Of a stretch of 64,000 nt of DNA, positions 12,584 to 37,579 are shown piece after piece. This stretch comes from Neoarius graeffei (Eukaryota; Chordata; Actinopteri; Siluriformes; Ariidae): contig NC_083571.1 of NCBI RefSeq assembly GCF_027579695.1, positions 32,885,443 to 32,949,442 of the forward strand. Direction: 5' to 3'. The notes beneath the pieces were generated by a model. It was not told where the DNA came from and did not search any database. It worked only from the letters and a program-made list of their open reading frames with translations. The position numbers and the translations under genes are program-made. The first letter of the stretch is position 1. Every line of letters begins with the position of its first letter.

Positions 12584-12704
12584 TGGATTTCTTTCAATGG
12601 TTTTATAATAAACTCCACAGCAGGTACCTTATGTTCAGAATTGTTTGCTCTGAAGGTTGTGATCTTTGGAGAACATATGATGTTCTTCACAGTGTGAAAG
12701 ACAC

Positions 12705-12714
12705 ACACACACCC

Positions 12715-12759
<45 letters not shown>

Positions 12760-12900
12760 ACACAGTGGCTTTTGACATTTTGCTGAGCGGCGTGAATGTT
12801 TTCCTCATGGTGTTGATAAGCATCGTTAGACGTGTCCTTAACACTGTCATTATCAGCAGGATGAAGCAGCATGACGGGGACTTTCCTCATGGGCATGGCT

Positions 12901-12966
<66 letters not shown>
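12705..12966. repeat. (CA)n and long (GT)n microsatellites
   Basis: (CA)n at about 12717-12757 and an uninterrupted (GT)n of roughly 60 bases at 12904-12966 lie 150 bp apart in opposite dinucleotide phase, so the RNA could pair. Confidence 0.95.
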
Positions 12967-12968
<2 letters not shown>

Positions 12969-12999
12969 AAGGTGTAAGTGATACAGCATTATTGTATTT

Positions 13000-14160
13000 T
13001 ACAGAGAAAGAAGTGAGGGATACACAAAAAGCAGATGAATAGAGATGGAGAGAAACAGATGACAAGGAGAGAGAGAGAAGGCATGAAAGGGAACAGAAAA
13101 AGTAAAGGAAAGAGGGAAAAGAAGAGTGGGACAGAGAAGGAGAAAAAGAAAAAGATGGGCAACGCAAAAGAGAAGTGGAGAAATGGACAGAGATGAAAAG
13201 AAAAGAGGGCTGCAAATTGACAGGGAGAGAAAGAAAAATATAGAGGGAGGAAGAGAGACAGGTGAAAAAAATATATATACTGAAGGCGTCAAAGTGGGAG
13301 AGCAAGAGGTGTAGACAGAATTAAAAATAAAAGAAGACAGAAAGACTCCGGAGGACAAGGAGAAAAGGTTGGGAGGGAGGAAGACAGGAGGAAGGGAAGA
13401 GAGACAAACAAGGGAACCATGAATGAAGTAATCTAAGGAGGGAGAGTGTACAAGAAGGAGAGACAGGTGATGAAATGGAGAGAGGAGGAAGGGAAGACTG
13501 ATGGAGCGAGTGAAACAGAGAGAGAAAAAAGGCAGAAGAGGTAGAGAGACGTGCCGAGAAAACAGGAGACGGAGGGAGGAAGTAGGAAGAATGGACAAGC
13601 TGGAGAGAGGGAGGAAGACAGACATGTAGAGGAATGTGAAGTGAGACACACAGGAGGACAGAGAGACAGGGAGAGAAGAAGACAGGAAGCATGTGGACGT
13701 GAGATGGAAAAAGAAGAAGAGGAGAGAGAGAGAGAGATGAGTGTAGTACGTCACGTGTGTGTTCAGTGGTTTGTACAGGAGCAGTACACACACCCCTCAG
13801 ACAGGTGAGGGGATTTACACTGGTGGGGTCAAAGGTCACGTTCACTGGGTGTGCATTTTGGTCAGGAAGGCGGAGAGAGGAGAGAAAAAGGTTGAAGGTC
13901 AAATACATATTCGCTGTCAGAACTGAAGTGTGTTAAAGGAGAGAGGAACAAGCAAAGGTTAAAGGTCAAATTTGCTGTCAGTGCTTCAGGACATTTTTCT
14001 TTTTTCCATTAAAGAAAGAAAGAAAGAAAGAAATTCTGCAAAGATGGAAAGAAAGCAAAAAGAGAGAATGAGAGAAACAATAAAAATGAAGGAGAGTAAA
14101 AGGAGAGTGAGTGAATAACAATGGGAAAGAGACGTCTAAAGAGAGAAAGAGAGGTGTGTG
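13000..14160. repeat. polypurine tract of about 1 kb
   Basis: From about 13000 to 13760 and again 14020-14155, the + strand is strongly purine-rich (GAGAGA, AGGAAGGG, GAAAGAAAG) with no fixed unit. The minus strand is correspondingly Ser/Leu/Phe-coding in all frames, which is compositional. Confidence 0.85.
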
Positions 14161-14857
14161 TGTGTGTGTCACACACCTCTGCGCTGTTATAACAGTTACT
14201 TCTGTTTTCATGGAATTGCTCCACTGTTTGTTGCTCAAATTAGGTGATGTGTGACATAAGAGTGTGTGTGTTATGGACGGTTAACCCTCAGCTGACCCTG
14301 AGTCGGGTAGCTGGAGAGGGAGTGGCTGCTGTTTCACAAGGTGTGTGTGTGTGTGTAGTAACACCAGGTGTGGTCTCACACTTGCCGTTTCCATGCGACC
14401 TCACCCTCATGCTGCTTCCTGTGGGTCTCTCTCTCTCACACACACACTCCAAAACTGCACATATTTACAGATGTTACGTTCCGACTTTCTCTTTTCTGAA
14501 ACCGAAATCTTGAGTTTCACCAACACCTCAGCTTTTAAAGAAATTCTTGACATATTCGATTCATTTGAAGTCCCGAACGAACATCTGTTCATTTACGCTA
14601 CTCGATGATCCGCTATGACAGGATGGGATGGATACCGTCGTAAAAATTTAACACGCAGCATATCGTCGGTGTAATATTTTCCGCCTGATTATCATAATCT
14701 GTGCGTATGAATAGTCCTACGTTATTTTTATTTATTAATCCATGAAATGTTAATGAAACGCCATGGAAGGTTTTTAAATTAAATAATTGTGAGTTCAGCA
14801 GTGGTTAGGGCTGGACAATACGACGATGTAATATCAATATTGTAAAAAAAAAAAGTC

Positions 14858-15230
14858 TCTCATCTCATTATCTGTAGCCGCTTTATCCTTCTACAGGGTC
14901 GCAGGCAAGCTGGAGCCTATCCCAGCTGACTACGGGCGAAAGGCGGGGTACACCCTGGACAAGTTGCCAGGTCGTCACAGGGCTGACACATAGACACAGA
15001 CAACCATTCACACTCACATTCACACCTACGGTCAATTTAGAGTCACCAGTTAACCTAACCTGCATGTCTTTGGACTGTGGGGGAAACCGGAGCACCCGGA
15101 GGAAACCCACGCGGACACGGGGAGAACATGCAAACTCCACACAGAAAGGCCCTCGCCAGCCACGGGGCTCGAACCCAGGACCTTCTTGCTGTGAGGCGAC
15201 AGCGCTAACCACTACACCACCGTGCCGCCC
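14858..15230 (-). mobile_element. V-SINE type A
   Basis: A full-length copy, tail at the left, preceded by an A-rich run. No clear TSD is seen. Confidence 0.9.
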
Positions 15231-15329
15231 TGAAATAAATATTAATGGAAGTAATTTTAAAATATGTGTAATTTTTCTAAATGTAAAGAATAAAAAAAAA
15301 TTGTGATTCTAAAATTATTTTTGGAGATG

Positions 15330-15640
15330 TTACAGTATACCAGTCAAACAATTTTTTTAGTGCAAACTTTTCTTCAGAAAAAATTAAATGCTTCTGCATG
15401 AAAGAATACGATAAAGAAAGAGCAGTAAACAGGAATAAATGAAACAAAGTCAGTATTTGGTGTGACCACGCTTTGCTTTAAAAAAAAAAAAAACTGGGAA
15501 GCTAAGGTTTGGAAATCTGATGTGTTTTTGTACTGACTCGATGATAAATGTCATGGAATTAAAAACAAACAAAAAACTAAAAGTCTGTACTGTTAAAGTA
15601 CAGGGTGCCAATAGTTTTGCACAGTTCTGTGTATATAGAT
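15330..15640 (-). mobile_element. degenerate Tc1-like relic
   Basis: CAGTATTTGGTGTGACCACG matches the 3' end of Tc1 transposase genes seen elsewhere in the window, and the outer parts (GTGCAAACTTTTCTTCAGAA, GTGCCAATAGTTTTGCACAG) look like worn TIRs. No frame survives. Confidence 0.45.
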
Positions 15641-15722
15641 AGAGTTTGGAGACTTTTTTGTTGATTATATTTATACATTTCAACTAAGAGTTTCCGTTGG
15701 AACATATTGATTAGCTGTGCAG

Positions 15723-15938
15723 TGAGAGAGAGAGAGAGAAACGGAGAGAGAAAAAGAAATGGAGAAAGAGAAACGGAGGGGGAGAGAGAGAGAAATGGAG
15801 GGAGAGAGAGACAGGGAGAGAAAAACGGAGGGGGAGAGAAAAACAGAGAGGGAGGGAGAGAGAAAGAAAAACAGGGAGAGAGAGAAAGAGAAACGGAAAG
15901 AGAGAAATGGAGAGAGAGAGAGAGAGAGAGAGAGGGTG
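15723..15938. repeat. GGAGAGAAA purine-rich tandem repeat
   Basis: Tandem AGAGAAACGGAGAGAG and GGAGGGGGAGAGA units, again purine-rich on the + strand, 200 bp before the klf3 ATG exon. Confidence 0.85.
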
Positions 15939-16150
15939 AATTTGTCTCAAAACATGAGTAATGACAGATTTATTCGCGTTCCTGATCCTCTTTTTCCGCC
16001 TCAGAGACAGTTAACACCGTGCTCTCCATCACATCCTGTCATTCTGTCGCTTCTTTGTTGGTTTAGTGTGTGTGTGTCCATCCTTTACTGATCTTGTGTT
16101 TTTTTTTTCTTTTTTTATTGTTAATTTTCCAGAGTTCCAGTGGAGCAGCC

Positions 16151-29565
<13,415 letters not shown>

Positions 29566-29838
29566 CCTTGAAATGCAGTGCCGATTCAACGAGTGTACCT
29601 TTAACACGGACTGCGCTGTTATTAACCAGGTGTAAGGGTGTTCCGTACGCACAGTCACAAGGAAACAGCACGGGCATACTGAGTGAAACGGCACGGAGAC
29701 AACTTCCTGTCACCAGCGGGTAGAACGATTTTTGCAAAAATATCACATTGCGATATGTGAAGCCATATCATATCGTCGTATTACCCAGCCTGATTTTCAG
29801 TCCCACCCTTTACTGGATGCTTCCAGAGTACTTCTTTA

Positions 29839-29875
<37 letters not shown>

Positions 29876-30099
29876 AGGTCTCTCATTTGCCTTCACATGC
29901 AAACTCACACAATTCTGTCAGGCGCCCTCTGCTGGTCAAAGGGTTTATTGCGCTACCACATACACCCACAACTCACCCAGGTCAATCCTGAAGAATGTGA
30001 ATTCTTTATATATATCTATGTATAAAAGTCAGGCAGGTTTTACTCAGTTTATTTTATGCTTTTCATGTTTGTTTGGGTTCGTGTAACAACATTAGTCTG

Positions 30100-31335
30100 A
30101 TATTTCCTGGACTATAAGACACATTTTTCCTCTCTTGTCACGTGATAAGACGTTTTGCATTAATCACACAGCTTCTACAGTAGTTGTGCTACTCATTTAC
30201 GGTTTACTTTTACATTTATCATCAGCTTCCAACTGATGTAATGCTGGAAATCCTTACCACGGCGCTAGTGGAAATAAATTATGATTAATTACAAAGTGAC
30301 TTTTGCATAAATATATAGCGTTCCTGGATCGTCTGGCAAACCTAAAAACGCACTTAACGTGAATATTCCGGTCATGGAAAACGCTTAACAAAGAAGAAAA
30401 ACGATAATGTCCGAAAAGCATTGGTAAGGTCATGGGAAAGTGTTAAATTAGAATATGAAGCTACCAAACTCACGTATTTTGGCTCACTTTCTCTGAAAAT
30501 AAGATAAAACGCATCCTAGTATCAAACTTCCCACATGTCCTGGGAAGACTGGAAAATAAAACATCTGGAAAATGAGACGGATAAAATTTTGCAAAAAGAG
30601 CAAAAAGAGAAAATCATATATAATATAAAATAAAAATACAGCGACATCCAGTGGAGGGCACTAGAGTCAAAACATCCATCAATTGTCCTCCATCGCTGTG
30701 ATCATGAGTTGCGTCTCAAAATCGAAAACTACGCCCTTACGTTCCGAATGATGAACGTGCGTTCACAGACGCCCATGATTGGCTCATGTCCCTGTGATTG
30801 ACGCCCCTCCCACCCAGAGAGCACGGCCAATTTTGCTCTTTCGGACTCGCGTCATGGACAGGATTCGTACTTGCGATCTCTGGACGACAGGGCGGAAGTT
30901 TTTCTGTCGCGTGACAAAGAAATCCTTTAGCCTTAATCCTCAAAACTGTTTAGAAAAGTGTGTAAATATGTGATTTGAGACAAAACAGTAGTTTGTTCAG
31001 CCTTTTGTAGATGCCGTATTGCATCGCATTATACTGCCCCCTGCCGTGAACGCTGGGATTGCAGCATGCATGTTGATCATGTAAATGTTTTTCCAGTTGT
31101 GCATGCGGCATCCGCTTTCCAATTTTCTAAAAAGATGCTGCATTTTACAGGCACATTAGAGGAATTGAGGGATTAACTGTCAGGAGTGTGTACACCAGTC
31201 AGACCGCTGAAGTTGTTTTCAAGGCTGGACAAAAGCGGAAAATTAAAATGCTCTAAAATTCTACTTTAATACAACAATTTTTTTTTCACTAAGCAGAGGG
31301 GTGTGTCTTCTACTCCAGAAAATACGGTATAAATA
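30100..31335. mobile_element. degenerate TIR element (weak)
   Basis: ATTTCCTGGACTATAAGACA at the left and an inverted TATTTTCTGGAGTAGAAGAC at the right match in about four of five positions and resemble a known fish repeat end. No coding frame or TSD is clear. Confidence 0.4.
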
Positions 31336-32507
31336 TAAGAAACAAATGCTCACAGTATCAACAGGCTCTCGTTGTTGCACCTCGTCTGTATGCGATTTGA
31401 TGTTTATTGCGTAAGTACTATGTACTGTATCAGAACTCTGTACTTGCACATTGAGTAATGACATTGTTTTATGCAGTTGCAGGTATGTATGTAAGGAATG
31501 TGTGTAAAGGTGCTGAAACTTTTACAATATTATCACGATAAAATAACGTTTGAGCTTACGTGAATTTACTAAAATATCGTGATATATACTGTGTAACCAG
31601 TTTTCGGCAAAGCACCCAGCGTCGCAATTCAGAGTTCATCAGATCCTCAAACAAACGGTTAGCTGCTATGACGTAGCATTGAATTACTAGCGATAGCATT
31701 AGGTTAGAATACGTGCTTGAGGATGTGGATGAAGTTTCGGGCTGGTATGCATGAAAGCAGTCCAAATTTCATTCAAGGGCGATTGTATTTATACGACTAA
31801 ATGTGAATCATTTTTAAAAAGACGGGCATTATGGTAATGGAGTTTGGTTTGGTTGTGGGGATTGTCCTTTTTTTTTTTTTTTTCATTGTCACTTTGCGTA
31901 GCATAAAACACACCAGGATGTATGTTGTGTGTGCGTGTGTGTTACTGCTGAGGTTTGGAAAATTGCTTTGCTATATAAAGGACTTTATAAAGGATAATGT
32001 GCACTTTAAGCTTTAAGTCAACGATAATCAACCAGTTAGCATAGAAATGAAAAACACACCATTTTTTTCCTTATAGCAATGCTAATCTTCGTGATAATCA
32101 CATAGAACAAACACATGCACCTACGCTGATTGTTTGTGTTTATCACAATTTCATATTTTTGTACATTTCACATTTCTTTTAAAGTTACAAAAAATTAGAG
32201 CAACAATTCCTCCCAGCTAGTGAACCGTTTTATGACAGATTAGCACTTCCCTTAGATCTCGTGACTCTTTTATTCCACCAAAGTGTTTCTCACATGGAGG
32301 CTATGATTTAGCCTGTGCTAATTAGCATTCTCGCACAACTACTTTGCCATTTGTATAAAGTGCCAGAATGCAAACAAAAAAATAGTTGTGTAAGGAAATA
32401 AAGTCGACCGCTAGCTCCAGTTTCTGGAACGTACAGTTGTGCTAACGACTAACATACAGAGGGACATATCTTTGGCTTTACGTTGTGCGCTAGAGCATTG
32501 TCACTAA

Positions 32508-32566
32508 CTGCTAATTACCTGATATGTAGCTAGCTAATAGCTAGCTACATATCAGGTAATTAGCAG
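32508..32566. repeat. perfect 59-bp palindrome
   Basis: 29-base arms (CTGCTAATTACCTGATATGT then AGCTAGCTA) and a one-base centre at 32537, with no mismatch. It abuts one copy of the duplicated segment. Confidence 0.95.
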
Positions 32567-32568
32567 CT

Positions 32569-32795
32569 GTTCCTACATTTGACAGAAATTTCCACATGCC
32601 TCTAATGTCTGTCCAAATTTGTGCTAAATCATGCTAGCACCCCCTCAGTAGCAGATGCTAATTACTGAGGATTCCTAAGGTAATGATCGAGTGGTAACTA
32701 ACGTCTATGCATAATTTCAAGAACGTATGAGCTAAAAATGAACACATTTTAAAACCGAAACCTATGTTGTTCTGTCTTCCTCAGCTCAGATATAT
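32569..32795. repeat. duplicated segment, copy 1
   Basis: From GACAGAAATTTCCACATGCC to TTCTGTCTTCCTCAGCTCA, repeated about 1.4 kb downstream at 33966-34199 and 36017-36046 with scattered differences. This copy has the empty site CCTATGTTG where the second copy holds a Tc1. Confidence 0.85.
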
Positions 32796-33390
32796 CAGAT
32801 ATAGCTAATAGCTAGCTATGTAAGAGCCAAAGTAGTAACTTTTTGCCAAAAGAACCTGAATAAACCCTTTTTCATTTTTGGGACATGCCTTTACCTTGAC
32901 GTAGGGAGAATGGGGGATGGTGAACAGACTGAAAGAGATGAAAAGATGAAGTCACGTGCAGGCACCTACAGTGCATGGTGTAATCTACTTTTAAGGATCA
33001 ATTAATACAATTGAAAGGGAAAGTAAAAGAATTTGATCTTGTGTAATTGTTTTTTTAAATATTTTTAATCTATAATGCATTTCTACAAAAATGTGAATTG
33101 TTGTTTCTGGAATTTCTGGCTGTCCATGATATTTTTTTGCTCTTAAAAAGGGAATCGTATATCAAGCTGTGAAAGAATATATATGCTGTACATAATAATA
33201 TTGTATTATTTTAGATATGAACTGTATCATTGAATAAACTTCTATCTGCATTTTTGTTTTTGGCAAAAAAACGTTATTTCACTGTGACTTATTGTCAGGT
33301 AAAAACATTTGTGCAGCTTTGCAACAGAGAAGCTAATCCCTTCAGCTTTAGATCACTAACTAACTAATTAACAGGGACACTTATAGCTAT

Positions 33391-33741
33391 GGGCGGCACG
33401 GTGGTGTAGTGGTTAGCGCTGTCGCCTCACAGCAAGAAGGTCCGGGTTCGAGCCCCGTGGCCGGCGAGGACCTTTCTGTGCGGAGTTTGCATGTTGTCCG
33501 CGTGGGTTTCCTCCGGGTGCTCTGGTTTCCCCCACAGTCCAAAGACATGCAGGTTAGGTTAACTGGTGACTCTAAATTGACCGTAGGTGTGAGTGTGAAT
33601 GGTTGTATGTGTCAGCCCTGTGATGACCTGGCGACTTGTCCAGGATGTACCCCGCCTCTCGCCCGTAGTCAGCTGGGATAGGCTCCAGCTTGCCTGCGAC
33701 CCTGTAGAACAGGATAAAGCGGCTAGAGATGATGAGATGAG
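33391..33741 (+). mobile_element. V-SINE type A with 12-bp TSD
   Basis: ACTTATAGCTAT at 33379-33390 and 33742-33753. Small internal deletions in core and tail. Confidence 0.93.
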
Positions 33742-34429
33742 ACTTATAGCTATCAGATTAGCATCATTAAACATTTAATCAGGATGTGAAAACCTTAAGA
33801 GACCAAATCAACACCAATCCTGGAAATTTGTGTCCATTTCATTTTAGCTAACTATATCTGATGGCTGATTAGCGATACTGTTGAAATCTAGCATAGTTTT
33901 TCATGGCTTCTTCTACAACGAGGTTAGATTTAACAAACGAAGGTTACTTTACACTTTGGAATCTCAGCTATTTCTACATTGGACAGAAATTTCCACATGC
34001 CTCTAATATCTGTTGTTCATTGTCCAAATTTGTGCTAAATCATGCTAGCACTCCCTCAGTAGCAGATACTAATTACTGAATGCTAATTACTGAGGATTCT
34101 TGAGGTAATGGTCGAGTGGTAACTAACATGTATGCATAATTTCAAGAACATGCTTATAAATATGAGCTAAATATGAACACATTTTAAAACCAAAACTTAC
34201 AGTGGTGCTTGAAAGTTTGTGAACCCTTTAGAATTTTCTATATTTCTGCATAAATATGACCTAAAACATCGTCAGATTTTCACACAAGTCCTAAAAGTAG
34301 ATAAAGAGAACCCAGTTAAACAAATGAGACACAAATATTATACCTGATCATTTATTTATTGAGAAAAACGATCCAATATTACATATCTGTGAGTGGCAAA
34401 AGTATGTGAACATCTAGGATTAACAGTTA

Positions 34430-34655
34430 ATTACCTCTGCCAAGGAGGTTATGTTTTCGGTAGCGGTGGTTTGTCTGTTAGCAACATTACGGAAAAAGTT
34501 ATGAACAGATTGCTCTGAAATATTTTCCAGAGGTGTGACTGGGCACAAGTAACAATCCATTAAATTTTGGCAGTGATCCAGATCACCTTCTGGATCCCGG
34601 ATTTTTTTTGAAGGATTCTTGGTGGAGGTCTGCACTCTCCAAGTGCTTTTCTAGT
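34430..34655. mobile_element. short fish repeat inserted in Tc1 copy 2
   Basis: From ACCTCTGCCAAGGAGGTTAT to GGAGGTCTGCACTCTCCAAG it interrupts the Tc1 spacer (CAGTTAATT...TTGAAGGTG in the other copies). This is a recurrent fish sequence whose class I cannot name. Confidence 0.65.
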
Positions 34656-34790
34656 TTGAAGGTGAAATTAGAGTCAGGTGTTTTCAATCAATGGGATGAC
34701 AATCAGGTGTGAGTGGGCACCCGGTTTTATTTCAAGAACAGGGATCTATCAAAGTCTGATCTTCACAACACATGTTTGCGGAAGTGGATC

Positions 34791-35807
34791 ATGATACGAA
34801 CAAAGGAGATTTCTGAGGACCTCAGAAAAAGCGTTGTTGATGCTCATCAGGCTGGAAAAGGTTATAAAACCATCTCTAAAGAGTTTGGACTCCACCAATC
34901 CACAGTCAGACAGATTGTGTACAAATGGAGGAAATTCAAGACCATTGTTACCCTCCCCAGGAGTGGTCGACCAACAAAGATCACTCCAAGAGCAAGGTGT
35001 GTAATAGTCGGCGAGGTCACAAAGGACCCCAGGGGAACTTCTAAGCAACTGAAGGCCTCTCTCACATTGGCTAATGCTAATGTTCATGAGTCCACCATCA
35101 GGAGAACACTGAACAACAATGGTGTGCATGGTAGGGTTGCAAGGAGAAAGCCACTGCTCTCCAAAAAGAACATTGCTGCTTGTCTGCAGTTTGCTAAAGA
35201 TCACATGGACAAGCCAGAAGGCTATTGGAAAAATGTTTTGTCGACGGATGACACCAAAATAGAACATTTTGGTTTCAATGAGAAGCGTTATATTTGGAGA
35301 AAGGAAAACGCTGCATTCCGGCATAAGAACCTTATCCCATCTGTGAAACATGGTTGTGGTAGTATCATGGTTTGGGCCTGTTTTGCTGCATCTGGGCCAG
35401 GATGGCTTGCCATCATTGATGGAACAATGAATTCTGAATTATACCAGCGAATTCTAAAGGAAAATGTCAGGACATCTGTCCATGAACTAAATCTCAAGAG
35501 AAGGTGGGTCATGCAGCAAGACAACAACCCTAAGCACACAAGTCGTTATACCAAAGAATGGTTAAAGAAGAATAAAGTGAATGTTTTGGAATGGCCAAGT
35601 CAAAGTCCTGACCTTAATCCAATCGAAATGTTGTGGAAGGACCTGAAGCGAGCAGTTCATGTGAGGACCAACATCCCAGAGTTGAAGCTGTTCTGTACGG
35701 AGGAACGGGCTAAAATTCCTCCAAGCCGGTGTGCAGGACTGATCAACAGTTACCGGAAACGTTTAGTTGCAGTTATTGCTGCACAAGGGGGTCACACCAG
35801 ATACTGA
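34791..35807 (+). CDS. Tc1 transposase, uninterrupted (338 aa)
   Basis: The enzyme cuts and pastes the element at TA sites in the nucleus. The likely start is the ATG of MIRTKEISEDLRKS (MARTKE in sister copies); a longer frame begins at 34713. Order: first helix-turn-helix (residues ~1-55), GRPTK linker, second helix-turn-helix, then the DDE domain with STDDTKIE, MQQDNNPKHTS and [11 protein letters not shown]; the second Asp and Glu are 34 residues apart (DD34E). Length matches the family (~340). It lacks two residues of AVHVRKPTN (a six-base in-frame deletion) and has GCGSIMVW for GGGSIMVW, so activity is uncertain although the frame is whole. Confidence 0.9.
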   Translation: MIRTKEISEDLRKSVVDAHQAGKGYKTISKEFGLHQSTVRQIVYKWRKFKTIVTLPRSGRPTKITPRARCVIVGEVTKDPRGTSKQLKASLTLANANVHESTIRRTLNNNGVHGRVARRKPLLSKKNIAACLQFAKDHMDKPEGYWKNVLSTDDTKIEHFGFNEKRYIWRKENAAFRHKNLIPSVKHGCGSIMVWACFAASGPGWLAIIDGTMNSELYQRILKENVRTSVHELNLKRRWVMQQDNNPKHTSRYTKEWLKKNKVNVLEWPSQSPDLNPIEMLWKDLKRAVHVRTNIPELKLFCTEERAKIPPSRCAGLINSYRKRLVAVIAAQGGHTRY

Positions 35808-36179
35808 AAGCAAAGGTTCACATACTTTTGCCACTCACAGATATGTAATATTGGATCGTTTTCCTCAATAAATAAATGACCAAGTATCTGATTTGTTTAA
35901 CTGGGTTCTCTTTATCTACTTTTAGGCCTTGTGTGAAAATCTGATGATGTTTTAGGTCATATTTATGCAGAAATATAGAAAATTCTAAAAGGTTCACAAA
36001 CTTTCAAGCACCACTGTATGTTGTTCTGTCTTCCTCAGCTCACTGTATGTTTTAGCTCTAATGCTAGCTGGATGTTGGCTGTACCAACACATTTCATGGC
36101 AGTTGGACGATGTTCGCAAAATGCTCTTCTACAGGATGTCTAAAAAGTCAGGAGACAATGAGAGAGAGAAAAAAAAAAA

Positions 36180-36505
36180 CCCGGTTCGAGCCCCGTGGCC
36201 GGCGAGGGCCTTTCTGTGTGGAGTTTGCATGTTCTCCCCGTGTTCGCGTGGGTTTCCTCCGGGTGCTCCGGTTTCCCCCACAGTCCAAAGACATGCAGGT
36301 TAGGTTAACTGGTGACTCTAAATTGGCCGTAGGTGTGAATGTGAGTGTGAATGGTTGTCTGTGTCTATGTGTCAGCCCTGTGATGACCTGGCGACTTGTC
36401 CAGGGTGTACCCCGCCTTTCGCCTGTAGTCAGCTGGGATAGGCTCCAGCTTGCCTGCGACCCTGTAGAACAGGATAAAGCGGCTAGAGATAATGAGATGA
36501 GATGA
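36180..36505 (+). mobile_element. V-SINE type A, 5'-truncated
   Basis: Begins inside the B box (CCCGGTTCGAGCCCC) straight after an A-run, and is complete to the tail. Confidence 0.88.
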
Positions 36506-36528
36506 AAAAAGAAACCCAAAAAACTACT

Positions 36529-37019
36529 CACTGGTCACTTTATTAGGAACACCTGTGCATTCATGTTGCAGCAGCACAGTGTGTGAAGTCATGCAGATCC
36601 ACCTCAGTTTCCTGTTCTTGGTTGATGGGAGCTGAACCTGACGTGATGGTCTGCTCTTGTAGCTCATCCACCTTGTGTTGAAATGCTTTTCAGCTCCGCA
36701 CGGTTGTAAAGAGTAGTTACATGAGTTACGATCACCTTCCTGTTCATTCGAGCTAGTCTAGCTGTTCTCTTTTGACCTCTTGTGTCATGTTTTGTTTTGT
36801 TGGTTTTTGCACCATTCTGTGTCAACTCTAGAGACATGCCGTCTAGAAAATCATAAAATGTTCTAGAAAATCCTAGAACATTTTGTGAAATGTAATGGTC
36901 AAAGCCACTGAGAGATTTTTCCCTCCACGTTCTGATGTTTGATGTGAACGTTAACTGACATGATGTTATGCAGTACACTGCTGACAGCTGATTAGGTATT
37001 CCTAATAAAGTGGCTGACG
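36529..37019. mobile_element. TIR DNA transposon relic (CCACTTTATTAGGAA ends)
   Basis: CACTGGTCACTTTATTAGGA at the left and TTCCTAATAAAGTGGCTGAC at the right form inverted ends of about 25 bp. It is a shortened copy of a very common vertebrate repeat; the class is not settled by this sequence. Confidence 0.75.
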
Positions 37020-37044
37020 TGTGTGTGTGTACAGTGTATATATA

Positions 37045-37572
37045 CACTACCGTTCAAAAGTTTGGGGTCACTTTGAAATGTCTTTATTTTTGAAAGAAAA
37101 GCACTGTTCTTTTCAATGAAGATCACTTTAAACTAATCAGAAATCCACTCTATACATTGCTAATGTGGTAAATGACTATTCTAGCTGCAAATGTCTGGTT
37201 TTTGGTGCAATATCTCCATAGGTGTATAGAGGCCCATTTCCAGCAACTCTCACTCCAGTGTTCTAATGGTACAATGTGTTTGCTCATTGCCTCAGAAGGC
37301 TAATGGATGATTAGAAAACCCTTGTACAATCATGTTAGCACAGCTGAAAACAGCTGAGCTCTTTAGAGAAGCTATAAAACTGACCTTCCTTTGAGCAGAT
37401 TGAGTTTCTGGAGCATCACATTTGTGGGGTCGATTAAATGCTCAAAATGGCCAGAAAAATGTCTTGACTATATTTTCTATTCATTTTACAACTTATGGTG
37501 GTAAATAAAAGTGTGACTTTTCATGGAAAACACAAAATTGTCTGGGTGACCCCAAACTTTTGAACAGTAGTG
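37045..37572. mobile_element. 528-bp Tc1-type MITE, copy A
   Basis: Ends CACTACCGTTCAAAAGTTTG and inverse, flanked by TA. Non-coding. An inverted copy of nearly equal length lies at 46853-47381. Confidence 0.92.
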
Positions 37573-37579
37573 TATATAT

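Larger units (their letters stand above)
8784..16132 (+). other. klf3 intron 1 (inferred)
   Basis: It runs from the exon 1 donor to the acceptor before the ATG exon. It contains three V-SINEs, a Tc1-type relic, a 45-bp minisatellite, long (GT)n/(CA)n runs and several polypurine tracts. Between them (about 10350-11040, 11600-12010 and 14240-14850) I see no gene-like content. Confidence 0.4.
29566..33250 (+). other. klf3: possible klf3 3' UTR with poly(A) signal
   Basis: No other gene begins after the klf3 stop, and mammalian KLF3 has a multi-kilobase 3' UTR. A clear poly(A) signal AATAAA is at 33233-33238 in an AT-rich context. The stretch also holds a degenerate TIR element (about 30.1-31.3 kb), a perfect palindrome at 32.5 kb and one copy of a duplicated segment. 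Earlier poly(A) sites are possible, so the true 3' end is uncertain. Confidence 0.25.
34200..36016 (+). mobile_element. Tc1-like transposon, copy 2, complete ends and open transposase
   Basis: CAGTGGTGCTTGAAAGTTTG ends are inverted and flanked by TA (34198-34199, 36017-36018). Belongs to the same family as the copies at 19.6 and 59.2 kb. A ~225-bp foreign repeat lies between the left TIR and the gene. Confidence 0.95.
33966..36046. repeat. duplicated segment, copy 2, carrying a Tc1
   Basis: Homologous to 32569-32795; the Tc1 at 34200-36016 splits it at a TA. It has an extra GAATGCTAATTACT and ATGCTTATAAAT relative to copy 1. Confidence 0.82.

Noticed and set aside
13000-13908. 264- and 195-residue minus-strand frames rich in Ser/Leu/Phe
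   Set aside because: Composition of a polypurine tract; overlapping open frames with no domain.
30840-30900. GGATTCGTACTTGCGATCTC as a tRNA or SINE B box
   Set aside because: No A box or cloverleaf around it.
32508-32566. Palindrome as a microRNA precursor
   Set aside because: A one-base loop and perfect arms are unlike a Drosha/Dicer substrate; treated as a structural repeat.
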